The notes beneath the pieces are model-generated. The model was not told where the DNA came from, ran no database searches, and saw nothing but the letters and a program-made list of their open reading frames with translations. This document shows positions 7,318-15,907 of a stretch of DNA of 34,847 nt, one piece after another; positions within the stretch are counted from its first letter, which is position 1, and every line of letters starts with the position of its first letter. The position numbers were made by a program, and so were the translations under genes. Source of the DNA: Sporolactobacillus laevolacticus DSM 442 (GTDB lineage: Bacteria > Bacillota > Bacilli > Bacillales > Sporolactobacillaceae); assembly GCF_000497245.1 (NCBI RefSeq), contig NZ_AWTC01000025.1, forward strand, positions 31,457 through 66,303. The letters run 5' to 3'.

Positions 7318-7935
7318 ATGGCAACATTAAATGCGACAATTCGCGGTGAATTCAAAAAATCATACGCAAAAAAATTGAGAAATGAAGGAAAGATTCCTTC
7401 CGTTGTCTATGGAAAAACAGTAGGCAATGAATCTGTAGCAGTTGATGCAGGCGCAGTGAGCAAGCTGTTCCGCAGCGAAGGACGTAACGCAATTATCAAC
7501 TTAGATATTGAAGGCAAAAAGAAGTACACGGTGATGGCTCACGAACTGCAGTTTGATTCAATTAAAGGTACAGTTCGCCATATCGATTTTCTGGAAATCA
7601 ATATGAACGAAGAAATCGATGCTGTTGTACCGGTTGTGCTCCAAGGTGCTGAAGCGGTTGAAGCAGGAGACGTTGTTCTAAACCACCAGTTGTCTGAACT
7701 GACTGTACGCGCGCTTCCTAATGATCTGCCAAGTACGATCGAAGTCGATGTGTCCAAGCTTGCTGTTGGTGATGCGATTCGTGTCAGCGATCTGGCTTCA
7801 GGTACAAGCAAGTATACTATTCTCGGCGACCCGGAAGAAGTTATTGTCACGCTTTCTTACGGTGCCAAAGTGGCTGAAGAAACAGAGGAAGCAGCTGATG
7901 CTGCCGAATCAACAGGCGATGGCGCTGCAGAATAA
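7318..7935 (+). CDS. ctc: Ribosomal protein L25 / general stress protein Ctc
   Basis: This 205-residue protein belongs to the long (TL5/CTC) form of bL25, which binds 5S rRNA on the large subunit. The N-terminal L25 domain (about 1-92, with GKIPSVVYGK and HIDFLEINMNEEIDA) is followed by the C-terminal TL5 beta domain and an acidic, alanine- and glutamate-rich tail. ATG 7318 follows AAAGGGAG (7302-7309) at 8 nt; an in-frame GTG at 7309 overlaps that ribosome site and is rejected. B. subtilis ctc is sigma-B controlled; here only a poor match (GTTTAA at 7215-7220, GGAATT at 7234-7239) is visible, so stress control cannot be asserted. A terminator follows. Confidence 0.95.
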   Translation: MATLNATIRGEFKKSYAKKLRNEGKIPSVVYGKTVGNESVAVDAGAVSKLFRSEGRNAIINLDIEGKKKYTVMAHELQFDSIKGTVRHIDFLEINMNEEIDAVVPVVLQGAEAVEAGDVVLNHQLSELTVRALPNDLPSTIEVDVSKLAVGDAIRVSDLASGTSKYTILGDPEEVIVTLSYGAKVAEETEEAADAAESTGDGAAE

Positions 7936-7961
7936 CCGAACTTTTGGAAATAACGGGAAAG

Positions 7962-7989
7962 GGCGTAACCAATGCGTTACGTCTTTTTT
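7962..7989 (+). terminator. Terminator after ctc
   Basis: GGCGTAAC (7962-7969) pairs with GTTACGTC (7976-7983, one G-T pair) around a 6-nt loop, followed by six T. Confidence 0.85.
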
Positions 7990-8152
7990 CATACGAGCAA
8001 GAAGGAATATAAGTTTAGAGATAAATGGAGATGAACAAGAAACTATGGATCTTGCTGTACAAAAAGGCATGATCTCTCCTAGTTTTCTTTAATAAGCAGA
8101 ACCGATAGATATTAGGGTACTGGCAATGAGTGTTCATGGAGGATTATCTCTT

Positions 8153-8209
8153 ATGAAAGAGAGGAAGAAATGTGAAAGTCATCGTTGGACTGGGAAACCC
8201 CGGTTCTGA
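8153..8209 (+). CDS. Possible 18-residue leader ORF overlapping the pth start
   Basis: ATG 8153 is preceded at 10 nt by GGAGG (8138-8142), a better ribosome site than that of pth. The frame reads MKERKKCESHRWTGKPRF and stops at 8209, overlapping the pth start at 8172 in another frame. No family is recognised. It may be chance, since the region also serves as the pth leader, or it may couple translation to pth. Confidence 0.2.
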   Translation: MKERKKCESHRWTGKPRF

Positions 8210-8741
8210 ATTTGCCCATACCAGGCATAACATAGGTTTTGAAGTCATCGACGCACTCAGCGGGCAGCACAGCATTCAATTGACAAAGACAAAATTCAAT
8301 GCACTGTTTGGAAAAGGGACGATTGACGGTCAAGAACTTCTTCTTGTGAAGCCGCTTACTTATATGAATGCTTCAGGAGAAGCGGTCGGTCCGCTGCTTC
8401 ACTTTTTTAAATTGTCGGCAGAAGATCTACTGGTCATCCAGGATGACATGGATTTGCCGGTGGGGAAAATCCGATTGAGGCAAAAAGGGAGCGCAGGCGG
8501 CCATAATGGCATTAAATCACTGATTCAGCATATAAAGACACAGGAATTCGCGAGAATCAAAGTAGGTATCGGGCATCCACAGCGCACACATGAAGCTGTA
8601 GTCCGCCATGTGCTGCAAGGCTTCTCGGGTGAAGAACAGATGGAGATCGATTCTGCAATCGAGCGTGCAGCCAAGGCAGCTGAAGCTTGGATGACGTTAC
8701 CTTTTCCGCAGGTGATGAATACTTATAATGCGAATAAGTAA
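8172..8741 (+). CDS. pth: Peptidyl-tRNA hydrolase (SpoVC)
   Basis: Pth cleaves peptidyl-tRNA released by stalled ribosomes, recycling tRNA; in B. subtilis the gene is spoVC, named for a sporulation allele. The 189-residue length is typical. Conserved residues are present: Asn9 in VGLGNPG, catalytic His19 in TRHNIGF, Asn66 in YMNASG, the aspartates of QDDMDLP (91-94) and Asn112 in GSAGGHNG. The start codon is GTG, required to give MKVIVGLGNPG; its ribosome site is a weak GAGAGGAAG. A terminator follows, then mfd; B. subtilis has fin (yabK) in this gap but 119 bp leave no room for it. Confidence 0.96.
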   Translation: MKVIVGLGNPGSEFAHTRHNIGFEVIDALSGQHSIQLTKTKFNALFGKGTIDGQELLLVKPLTYMNASGEAVGPLLHFFKLSAEDLLVIQDDMDLPVGKIRLRQKGSAGGHNGIKSLIQHIKTQEFARIKVGIGHPQRTHEAVVRHVLQGFSGEEQMEIDSAIERAAKAAEAWMTLPFPQVMNTYNANK

Positions 8742-8808
8742 TCCGGCGCGCGGGCATAATCATAGAAGTTTATTTCAGTTTATTAAGGTTCTGAGGAATA
8801 ATTCCAGA

Positions 8809-8834
8809 GCTTTGGCGTACGCCAAAGCGTTTTT
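8809..8834 (+). terminator. Palindromic terminator between pth and mfd
   Basis: The 20-nt segment 8809-8828 is a perfect palindrome (GCTTTGGCGT/ACGCCAAAGC) followed by GTTTTT. Confidence 0.8.
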
Positions 8835-8860
8835 CGGTTTAAAGAAAGCGAGGGTAGCCA

Positions 8861-11800
8861 ATGCTTGGCCTGAGCCACTATTACCAACAAAAAATTGATG
8901 AAATCCAAACCGTTCTTGAAGGTTATGAACAGGGCATGACGCAGCAGCTGGTATCCGGACTTTCCGGCGGCGCGAAATCACTTTGGATCGCGGCGCTTTA
9001 TCAGAAAAGAAAACAAGCGTCTGTTGTGGTGACGCATAATTTGTATCAAGGACAGAAACTCTATAATGATCTAGAAGGATTAATAGATTCAGAGGAGCTG
9101 TTTTTGTACCCGGCAAATGATCTGATTGCGTCAGAACTCGCTGTGGCTAGCCCGGAATTGCTAGCCCAGCGTATCGAAGTACTGAATAATCTGGCACAAA
9201 GCCGGAAATGTTTAGTGATCATTCCGGTCGCCGGGCTTAAGAAGTTGCTTGCGCCGCTGTATCTGTGGAAAGCAAGCCTTATTCGATTTGAGACGGGTAA
9301 AAGCGTCGATCTCGATGATTTGCTGCACAAATTGGCGGCGATCGGATATGAACGGGAGACAATGGTCACCGGACCGGGACAATTCAGCCTTCGTGGCGGC
9401 ATTATTGATATTTTTCCATTGACTGAAGAGCATCCGATTCGTGTTGAATTGTTCGATGACGAAATTGACTCTGTTCGCTTTTTCGACAGTGAGTCCCAGC
9501 GTTCACTTGAAATGGTTCGAGGCAGTGTGCTGGTTGGGCCGGCGAGAGAACTTTTACTCTATGAGGAGAGTTATTCAGCTGCTGCAGAAGGGCTTGAACG
9601 TGAGTTTGCGCGAACGCTTTCCAGGATGACGGACCAAAAAGCCCAAGAACTGCTTAGTGAACGGATTGGTGCGGACATTGAGGCTTTGAAACAGCATCAG
9701 CCATTTAACGGAATGATTAAATATACATCTTTGTTCTATAGCAAGATGACAACAATTAGTGATTATTTACCAGAGAACGCACTGATCATGTTTGATGAGA
9801 TCAGCCGAATTCAAGAAATGTCTGAGCAACTGGACCGTGAGGAAGGCGAGTGGCAGGTTGACATGCTGCAAAGAGGAGAAATGGTTGGCGGACTCCCGAT
9901 AACCATGGATTGGCAGCAGCTGACTGAACGTCTTTCTCATCCGCTCCTTCTTCTCTCCCTCTTTCTCAGATATCATGGACAGTTCCAACCGCAGAATGTG
10001 ATTAGCATGACCTGCCGAGCCATGCAGAATTTTCATGGGCAGATTCAGCTGCTCAAGACGGAAATGGAGCGTTGGCAGAAGAGCGGTTTTGCTGTAACTT
10101 TTCTTGCCTCAGATAAGGAAAGGGCGAGACGTCTCGCCCAGGTGCTGTCTGATTACGGCGTACAGTCAGAGTCGGTTGAGCCAGATACACCTCCCGTTCA
10201 TGGCATCAGCCAGATTACCATCGGTCATTTTGAAAACGGTTTTGAGTTGCCGTTAAAAAAAATAGCCGTGGTGACTGAAAGAGAAGTCTTTACAAAAAAA
10301 GCTGCAAAAGCAGCCCACAAAGCGAAAAAGCTGTCAAACGCGGAACGCTTAAAAAATTACAGCGAGCTTAAAGTCGGTGATTATGTCGTCCACGTAGACC
10401 ACGGAATCGGACGCTATGCTGGTATTGAGACTCTTGAAGTCAATGGAACGCATAAGGACTATTTGCAAATTATTTATAAAGGCAATGACAAGCTCTATGT
10501 ACCTGTGGAACACATTGATCAGGTACAGAAATATGTCAGTTCGGAAGGCAAGGAACCAAAGATCTATGCGCTTGGCGGCAGCGAATGGAAGAAAGTCAAA
10601 AGCAAGGCACGTTCCTCAATTCAGGATATTGCGGATGATTTGATTAAGCTGTATGCGAAGCGAGAGGCAAGCAAAGGCTATGCCTTTGGCAAAGATAGTG
10701 AAGCGCAGCAAGAATTTGAAGCGGCTTTCCCATACCAGGAAACTGTGGATCAGCTTCAGGCGATTGAGGAAATCAAGAAAGACATGGAGAATGACAAGCC
10801 AATGGATCGTCTTCTTTGCGGCGATGTGGGCTATGGAAAGACTGAAGTAGCTTTGCGCGCTGCTTTTAAAGCAATTGCTGACGGGAAACAGGTTGCGCTC
10901 CTTGTTCCGACAACTATTTTGGCTCAGCAGCATTTTGAGACGGCGCGCGAGCGTTTTGAAGATTTTCCTGTTTCAATCGGCTTGCTCAGCCGGTTTCGTT
11001 CGAGAAAAGAGCAAATGGAAACGCTTAAAGGTTTAAAGGCAGGGACCATTGATCTGGTGATTGGCACACACCGCCTGCTTTCTAAAGACGTTCAATACAA
11101 AGATCTAGGTCTGTTGATTGTCGATGAAGAGCAGCGCTTTGGTGTTACACATAAGGAAAAAATTAAACGGCTGAAGGCGAATATCGATGTGTTGACGTTA
11201 ACGGCAACACCAATTCCTCGTACGTTGCACATGTCGATGCTGGGCGTGCGTGATCTGTCGATTATCGAAACGCCGCCGGAAAACCGTTTTCCAGTCCAAA
11301 CTTTTGTGATGGAATACAATGCGTCGCTGATCCGGGAAGCAATTGAACGGGAAATGGCACGCGGAGGTCAAGTTTATTTTCTTTATAACCGGGTGGAATC
11401 CATTCAGCGCATGACAGAAATTATTTCCAGTCTTGTTCCTGATGCCGCGGTAACCTTTGCACATGGGCAGATGAAAGAATCTGAGCTTGAATCAGCAATG
11501 ATCGATTTTCTTGACGGGAATGATGACGTACTGGTCAGCACGACAATCATTGAAACCGGTGTCGACATTCCGAATGTCAACACGTTGATTGTGTATGATG
11601 CCGACCGTATGGGGCTATCTCAGCTGTATCAGCTGCGCGGGCGAGTCGGGCGTTCCAATCGTGTCGCCTATGCTTACTTTACGTATCAGCGGGATAAAGT
11701 CATGAACGAAGTGGCTGAGAAGCGGCTTCAAGCAATAAAAGAATTCACGGAATTGGGCTCCGGTTTCAAAATTGCCATGCGTGATTTGTCGATTCGCGGG

Positions 11801-12406
11801 GCAGGAAACTTATTGGGTGCCGAGCAGCATGGATTTATTGACTCTGTTGGTTTTGATCTCTATTCTCAAATGCTTAAAGATGCGATCGCGGAACGGAGTA
11901 GCAAAGAACCGGCAGATAAATTGCCGCCAAAAGTTACCATTGAGATGGATACAGATGCGTATATTCCAGATCTATATATTGAAGATTCGTTGCAGAAGAT
12001 TGATATGTACAAACGTTTCAAGGCGGCGGAATCACTCCAAGATATTGAAGAACTGAAGGATGAGATGATCGACCGCTTTGGTGATTACCCGAGGGAAGTG
12101 ACTGATCTGTTCAAGGTTGCCGAAGTGCGTGTGATCGCTAATAACTTGATGGTTGAAGAAATTAAACAGCAGAATGCAGAGGTCACCATTATCTTTTCGG
12201 AGCTTGGCTGGAAAACGTTAGATCGTGAATCCTTATTTAAGTCCATCAGTAGAATGGGGTCGGGTGTCGGACTTGGATCAGACGGTACGAAAATGAAGGT
12301 CACCATGAAACAAAACATGCGGCACGCGGGTCCAATGCTGGAGGAAGTCGCTAAACTGCTAAGCGGTATTGAGCAGATTCAGAAGGCATCCGAAAAAGTA
12401 GGTTAA
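8861..12406 (+). CDS. mfd: Transcription-repair coupling factor Mfd
   Basis: Mfd removes RNA polymerase stalled at DNA lesions and recruits UvrA. The 1181-residue length matches the family. In order: a UvrB-like N-terminal module (about 1-340) with a degenerate P-loop (SGGAKSLW), the RNA-polymerase-interacting domain (about 495-570; VGDYVVHVDHGIGRYAGIE), a RecG-like helicase with Walker A GDVGYGKT (654-661) and DEEQ (755-758), the later helicase motif QLRGRVGRSNR, and a C-terminal UvrA-masking domain. The start ATG has a modest GAGGGT site at 8850-8855. It sits behind the pth terminator; no clear promoter was recognised. spoVT follows after 94 bp. Confidence 0.98.
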   Translation: MLGLSHYYQQKIDEIQTVLEGYEQGMTQQLVSGLSGGAKSLWIAALYQKRKQASVVVTHNLYQGQKLYNDLEGLIDSEELFLYPANDLIASELAVASPELLAQRIEVLNNLAQSRKCLVIIPVAGLKKLLAPLYLWKASLIRFETGKSVDLDDLLHKLAAIGYERETMVTGPGQFSLRGGIIDIFPLTEEHPIRVELFDDEIDSVRFFDSESQRSLEMVRGSVLVGPARELLLYEESYSAAAEGLEREFARTLSRMTDQKAQELLSERIGADIEALKQHQPFNGMIKYTSLFYSKMTTISDYLPENALIMFDEISRIQEMSEQLDREEGEWQVDMLQRGEMVGGLPITMDWQQLTERLSHPLLLLSLFLRYHGQFQPQNVISMTCRAMQNFHGQIQLLKTEMERWQKSGFAVTFLASDKERARRLAQVLSDYGVQSESVEPDTPPVHGISQITIGHFENGFELPLKKIAVVTEREVFTKKAAKAAHKAKKLSNAERLKNYSELKVGDYVVHVDHGIGRYAGIETLEVNGTHKDYLQIIYKGNDKLYVPVEHIDQVQKYVSSEGKEPKIYALGGSEWKKVKSKARSSIQDIADDLIKLYAKREASKGYAFGKDSEAQQEFEAAFPYQETVDQLQAIEEIKKDMENDKPMDRLLCGDVGYGKTEVALRAAFKAIADGKQVALLVPTTILAQQHFETARERFEDFPVSIGLLSRFRSRKEQMETLKGLKAGTIDLVIGTHRLLSKDVQYKDLGLLIVDEEQRFGVTHKEKIKRLKANIDVLTLTATPIPRTLHMSMLGVRDLSIIETPPENRFPVQTFVMEYNASLIREAIEREMARGGQVYFLYNRVESIQRMTEIISSLVPDAAVTFAHGQMKESELESAMIDFLDGNDDVLVSTTIIETGVDIPNVNTLIVYDADRMGLSQLYQLRGRVGRSNRVAYAYFTYQRDKVMNEVAEKRLQAIKEFTELGSGFKIAMRDLSIRGAGNLLGAEQHGFIDSVGFDLYSQMLKDAIAERSSKEPADKLPPKVTIEMDTDAYIPDLYIEDSLQKIDMYKRFKAAESLQDIEELKDEMIDRFGDYPREVTDLFKVAEVRVIANNLMVEEIKQQNAEVTIIFSELGWKTLDRESLFKSISRMGSGVGLGSDGTKMKVTMKQNMRHAGPMLEEVAKLLSGIEQIQKASEKVG

Positions 12407-12420
12407 TTTTGGCGGAAAAT

Positions 12421-12449
12421 GCATACTTTGTCCAGGAGCGCAGATAATA
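12421..12449 (+). promoter_or_regulatory. Candidate forespore (sigma-G) promoter of spoVT
   Basis: GCATA (12421-12425) and GATAATA (12443-12449), 17 nt apart, resemble the sigma-G -35 (GMATR) and -10 (CATAMTA, first base differs). B. subtilis spoVT is known to be sigma-G dependent. Confidence 0.45.
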
Positions 12450-12500
12450 ATGCAAGGAATAGATGATTTTTGCAGAAGCGGAAAGAGAGGACATCCTTGT

Positions 12501-13037
12501 ATGAAAGCAACTGGCATTGTCCGCCGAATCGATGATCTTGGGCGGGTGGTTATTCCCAAAGAAATACGGCGAACGCTTCGTATTCGCGAAGGCGATCCAT
12601 TAGAAATCTTTGTTGATCATGACGGTGAAGTGATCTTAAAAAAATATTCACCGATGAGCGAGCTCGGAGATTTCGCAAAGGAATATGCGGAATCATTGGC
12701 TGAGAACTCAGGCAAATTGACACTGGTCAGCGACCGTGATGCCGTGATTGCAGTCGCAGGCGGGCCCAAAAAGGATTATTTGGAGAAAAGGCTGCTTTCC
12801 TTACCCGAAAAATCAATGGAGCAGCGGCAGACCATTCTTGAACAGAATCGCGGCGAACCCTTGATCGAATCGCATGAAAACTTATCCGGTCCTTACGTCA
12901 TTGCACCGATAATCGCTGGAGGCGATCCCATCGGTACCATCATCCTGATCGACAAGGATAAGAAAGCAATGAGCGAAGTGGAAGTGAAGCTCGCGGAGAC
13001 AGCTGCAGGGTTTCTCGGCAGACAAATGGAACATTGA
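12501..13037 (+). CDS. spoVT: Stage V sporulation regulator SpoVT
   Basis: The 178-residue protein has the size of B. subtilis SpoVT. The N-terminal 50 residues form an AbrB-type swapped-hairpin DNA-binding domain (MKATGIVRRIDDLGRVVIPKEIRRTLRIREGDPLEIF), and the rest is a GAF-like domain. SpoVT tunes sigma-G-dependent genes in the forespore. ATG 12501 follows GAGAGG at 12485-12490 and gives the family N-terminus; an in-frame ATG at 12450 would add 17 unconserved residues. A forespore-type promoter candidate lies upstream and a strong terminator downstream, so it is probably monocistronic. Confidence 0.97.
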   Translation: MKATGIVRRIDDLGRVVIPKEIRRTLRIREGDPLEIFVDHDGEVILKKYSPMSELGDFAKEYAESLAENSGKLTLVSDRDAVIAVAGGPKKDYLEKRLLSLPEKSMEQRQTILEQNRGEPLIESHENLSGPYVIAPIIAGGDPIGTIILIDKDKKAMSEVEVKLAETAAGFLGRQMEH

Positions 13038-13047
13038 AGAAAAGCTC

Positions 13048-13078
13048 AAAAGGAGGCGATGAACTCGCCTCCTTTTTT
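13048..13078 (+). terminator. Terminator after spoVT
   Basis: GGAGGCGA (13052-13059) pairs with TCGCCTCC (13065-13072) around a 5-nt loop; an A-run precedes and six T follow, so it may act in both directions. Confidence 0.88.
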
Positions 13079-13186
13079 ACGAAAATTTTCTGGGAACCTG
13101 CTGCCCATGCAAAGCGAGCACATGGCATGAAAATCAATAGACAAGTTGAGTTAAGTCATCCAAAGAGCAGTAACATGAGGAGCTAA

Positions 13187-13215
13187 CTTTCAAATGCGGC
13201 AAGATATGGTATAAT
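13187..13215 (+). promoter_or_regulatory. Extended -10 sigma-A promoter of yabM
   Basis: TATGGTATAAT (13205-13215) carries a perfect TATAAT with an upstream TGG; the -35 position holds only CTTTCA (13187-13192) at 17 nt. Confidence 0.55.
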
Positions 13216-13249
13216 CCAATTTAGAATTCAGGGAAAAGCGAGAGAAGTC

Positions 13250-14884
13250 ATGCGCAACGAAAAAAGGGAAAGCCACTTGGTCTGGAGAGGTGCTGCCATT
13301 CTGACCGGTGCGGCGCTGTTAGTAAAGCTAATGAGCGCACTATACCGACTTCCCTATCAAAACTTTGCCGGTGATGTCGGCTTTTATGTGTATCAGCAAG
13401 TTTATCCTTTTTATGCACTTGCAGTCGCGCTAGGTAGCACGGGTTTTCCAATTGTGATATCCAAATATATGGCAGAAACGAACGGGAAGTCGGGACAGGA
13501 CAAGGCGTCCGTACAGAGGCATGCTCTACTTGCCCTGCTCATTCTTTGCAGCCTGTTTTTTGCTGTTCTTTTTTTCTTTGCCCGTCCATTAACAGTAATC
13601 ATTGGTGATCGTCAGCTCACTAATCTAATACGTATTGCAGCCTCCATCTATCTCTTTGTTCCAATCATCGCGATCTTGCGAGGAACATTCCAGGGTGACA
13701 AGGAAAATATGCTGCCAACAGCACTGTCTCAAATCGGGGAACAAGCGACTCGAGTCCTGTTCATTCTTGGCGTTTCATGGTATTTGTTTGTTAATCATGG
13801 CAACGCTTATCAATTTGGCTTTGCGGCGACAGCTGGTTCTGCCTTTGCACCGCTTGTATCAATGGTTATTCTAATGCTTTTTCTTCCTGGGAAAGGCGCA
13901 TTCTTTAAAAATATCTTTGGTCAGGTTACTGCTCCGGTAAACTGGCCGTTGGTTAAGGAGCTGATTGTCAGCGGCTGTTTGTTTTCCATCCTTGCTCTGC
14001 CGCTCCTTCTTTTTCAGCTCATCGATTCTCTGACGGTACTTCGTCTTCTGGAAAAAGCGCATCTTGCCCTTCCGCGCGCTGAAAAAGGGATCTATGACCG
14101 TGCTTATCAGCTGACTCAATTTGGAATGATAGCTGCAGCGTCACTGACGGCGGCTATCGTTCCGCGTCTTGCCCAGCTTGCTTCACTTCGAAGAAAACGT
14201 GCCTATCAGCTTGAGGCGACACTTGCGCTTAAGGTGAGCCTGGCATTTGGCGCCGCCGCCGCCGCGGGGCTCATGTCAATCAGCCGTGAAGTCAACATTA
14301 TGTTATTTCGAAATGCTAATGGGACGCTCGCATTTGCCATTGCAGCGTTGACAATGCTGACACTATCTCTGATCCTGACAGCATCAGGCATACTTGAATC
14401 GGCCGGAAAACCATGGATTCCTTTTTACTTTCTTCTTATCGGCTCGTGTGTGAAATGTGTAGGAAATTATTTATTAATCCCCCGCCTGTCGATTGCAGGT
14501 GCGGCGGCAGCGACATGTCTTGGGACGGCGGTAACAGCGGTATTGTGTCTTCGTTATCTGAGGCGCGTGCAGCTAACCAAGCGTCTTTCATGGAAGACGC
14601 TGGCAAAATTAAGCATTTCAATCATAGGCATGACTGGCGCTGTTCTCTTTTGGAAAATTGGGATGATGCATTGGTCAGCAGCCCTTGCCCCTCGCCCTTT
14701 TGCTGCAGTGACTGCACTTTTTGGCGCAATTCTCGGCGGTTTAACTTTTATGACCATCCTTTATTTTGTCCATTACTTGGACAAGCGCGACTGGAGCCGA
14801 CTTCCCATTTCTCGTTATCGGAAAACATTCAGACGATCCAACACGAAAACGATTGGCATTTCGGGCAAGTCCCGGAAACTGTGA
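13250..14884 (+). CDS. yabM: SpoVB/MurJ-like polysaccharide flippase (YabM)
   Basis: This 544-residue integral membrane protein has about 14 hydrophobic segments and belongs to the MOP superfamily polysaccharide-synthesis branch (SpoVB/YabM/MurJ-like). Its position between spoVT and the rqcP cluster matches B. subtilis yabM. The motif near the N-terminus (KLMSALYRLPYQNFAGDVGFYVYQQVYPFY) is typical of SpoVB-like proteins. The substrate is probably a lipid-linked cell wall precursor, but this is inferred from the family. The ribosome site is weak (GAGAGAAG). It has its own promoter. The next gene in B. subtilis, mazG (yabN), is missing; an HU gene follows. Confidence 0.9.
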   Translation: MRNEKRESHLVWRGAAILTGAALLVKLMSALYRLPYQNFAGDVGFYVYQQVYPFYALAVALGSTGFPIVISKYMAETNGKSGQDKASVQRHALLALLILCSLFFAVLFFFARPLTVIIGDRQLTNLIRIAASIYLFVPIIAILRGTFQGDKENMLPTALSQIGEQATRVLFILGVSWYLFVNHGNAYQFGFAATAGSAFAPLVSMVILMLFLPGKGAFFKNIFGQVTAPVNWPLVKELIVSGCLFSILALPLLLFQLIDSLTVLRLLEKAHLALPRAEKGIYDRAYQLTQFGMIAAASLTAAIVPRLAQLASLRRKRAYQLEATLALKVSLAFGAAAAAGLMSISREVNIMLFRNANGTLAFAIAALTMLTLSLILTASGILESAGKPWIPFYFLLIGSCVKCVGNYLLIPRLSIAGAAAATCLGTAVTAVLCLRYLRRVQLTKRLSWKTLAKLSISIIGMTGAVLFWKIGMMHWSAALAPRPFAAVTALFGAILGGLTFMTILYFVHYLDKRDWSRLPISRYRKTFRRSNTKTIGISGKSRKL

Positions 14885-14899
14885 TCGGCCGGCAACTTA

Positions 14900-14908
14900 T
14901 GATAAAAT
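14900..14908 (+). promoter_or_regulatory. Possible extended -10 promoter before the HU gene
   Basis: TGATAAAAT (14900-14908) fits a TGn plus -10 hexamer (TAAAAT). No good -35 is seen. It lies 66 nt before the HU start, just after yabM ends. Confidence 0.35.
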
Positions 14909-14973
14909 GAATGAAAAATGATGGCTAAGTATGCTTTAAAATAATGAATACTTCATGTGGAGGAATGATTTTA

Positions 14974-15249
14974 ATGAATAAAAATGAACTGATCCAAAAA
15001 GTGGCTGAGAAGACAGGAATCTCGAAAAAAGAAACAGAAACAGTAGTCAATGAAACACTTGAACAAGTGATCAGCGCTTTGAATGCAAACGAGAAAGTTC
15101 AATTTGTCGGCTTCGGCACATTTGAAGTGCGTGAACGTGCAAGCCGGACTGGCCGAAATCCGCAAACCGGTGAAACGATCACCATTCCGGCGACTCGCGT
15201 TCCCGGATTCAGGGCGGGCAATAAATTAAAGGATGCCGTGAAAAAATGA
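14974..15249 (+). CDS. HU family DNA-binding protein
   Basis: The 91-residue protein is a complete HU homologue: a helical N-terminus (MNKNELIQKVAEKTGISKKE), VGFGTFEVRERASRTGRNPQTGE at the start of the DNA-binding arm, the arm PATRVPGF and the terminal AGNKLKDAVKK. It bends and compacts DNA as a dimer. The start at 14974 has GGAGG at 14959-14963; an in-frame ATG at 14944 would put that site inside the gene. It differs appreciably from B. subtilis HBsu, which is encoded elsewhere, so it may be a second HU. Its TGA overlaps the ATG of rqcP by four bases (ATGA), implying coupled translation. An HU gene at this place is, to my recollection, common in Clostridia. Confidence 0.95.
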   Translation: MNKNELIQKVAEKTGISKKETETVVNETLEQVISALNANEKVQFVGFGTFEVRERASRTGRNPQTGETITIPATRVPGFRAGNKLKDAVKK

Positions 15250-15506
15250 GACTTGATAAATATTTGAAAATCTCACGACTGATCAAACGGCGAACCGTGG
15301 CGAAAGAACTCGCCGACCAGGGCCGTGTCGACATTAACGGACAACCAGGGAAAGCGAGCTCAAATGTCGCTGTCGGCGATACGCTGACGCTTCATTTTGG
15401 TCAGAAACCGATGACGGTCCGTATCCTGCTATTAAAAGAAGTCGTTAAAAAAGAAGAAGCTGCTTCACTCTACGAGGTCGTTAACGAACAAGCAGCAGAG
15501 AAATAA
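15246..15506 (+). CDS. rqcP: RNA-binding S4 protein RqcP (YabO)
   Basis: This 86-residue single S4-domain protein (MRLDKYLKISRLIKRRTVAKELADQGRVDINGQ) corresponds to B. subtilis YabO/RqcP. RqcP is a ribosome quality control factor that works with RqcH on split 50S subunits carrying nascent chains, supporting alanine tailing, and is related to Hsp15. The gene overlaps the HU gene by ATGA; an AAAGGA site lies at 15228-15233 inside HU. yabP follows after 92 bp. A role in rescue beside pth (peptidyl-tRNA hydrolysis) is thematically consistent, though the two are not in one operon. Confidence 0.95.
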   Translation: MRLDKYLKISRLIKRRTVAKELADQGRVDINGQPGKASSNVAVGDTLTLHFGQKPMTVRILLLKEVVKKEEAASLYEVVNEQAAEK

Positions 15507-15598
15507 TAATACAGTTAAAACAATTGGCTCATTGCGCTCGTCAAGGGTTCTAAACCAATCCGCTTCCTCATAGCTTATGAAAAAGAGGAGGGAGTCCA

Positions 15599-15907
15599 AT
15601 GAGTCAATTCTATTCGTCGCAGGTCCCGAATAAAGACAAGCCGGTGCAAAATCAGAACATTGTCGTTAAAAACCGGAAGTCGATTGAGATCACAGGAGTC
15701 AAACATGTAGACAGTTTTGATCATGAAGAATTCCTGCTGGAGACGGTACTCGGCTATCTTGCCGTCCGAGGCTCGGGTTTGAAGATGCAAAATCTGAATG
15801 TTGAGCAGGGACAAGTATTGATTGAGGGTCATATCATTGAAATCAGCTATCTGGACGATCAGGGCGGAGAAACCGGTAAGGGCTTCTTCAGCAAGCTGTT
15901 TCGATGA
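15599..15907 (+). CDS. yabP: Sporulation protein YabP
   Basis: The 102-residue YabP/YqfC-family protein shows the conserved core KNRKSIEITGVKHVDSFD, EEFLLETVLGYLAVRGSGLKMQNL and GHIIEISYLDD. The family is sporulation-specific (mother cell, sigma-E in B. subtilis) and of unresolved function, encoded next to yabQ. The ribosome site is strong (GAGGAGGGAG, 15585-15594). A CATAGCTT at 15569-15576 could be a mother-cell -10 but no good -35 is visible. Its stop overlaps the yabQ start by ATGA, indicating coupling. Confidence 0.93.
   Translation: MSQFYSSQVPNKDKPVQNQNIVVKNRKSIEITGVKHVDSFDHEEFLLETVLGYLAVRGSGLKMQNLNVEQGQVLIEGHIIEISYLDDQGGETGKGFFSKLFR

Noticed and set aside
14413-14910. 165-codon + strand frame overlapping yabM
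   Set aside because: Out of frame with the conserved membrane protein, low-likelihood composition and no ribosome site.
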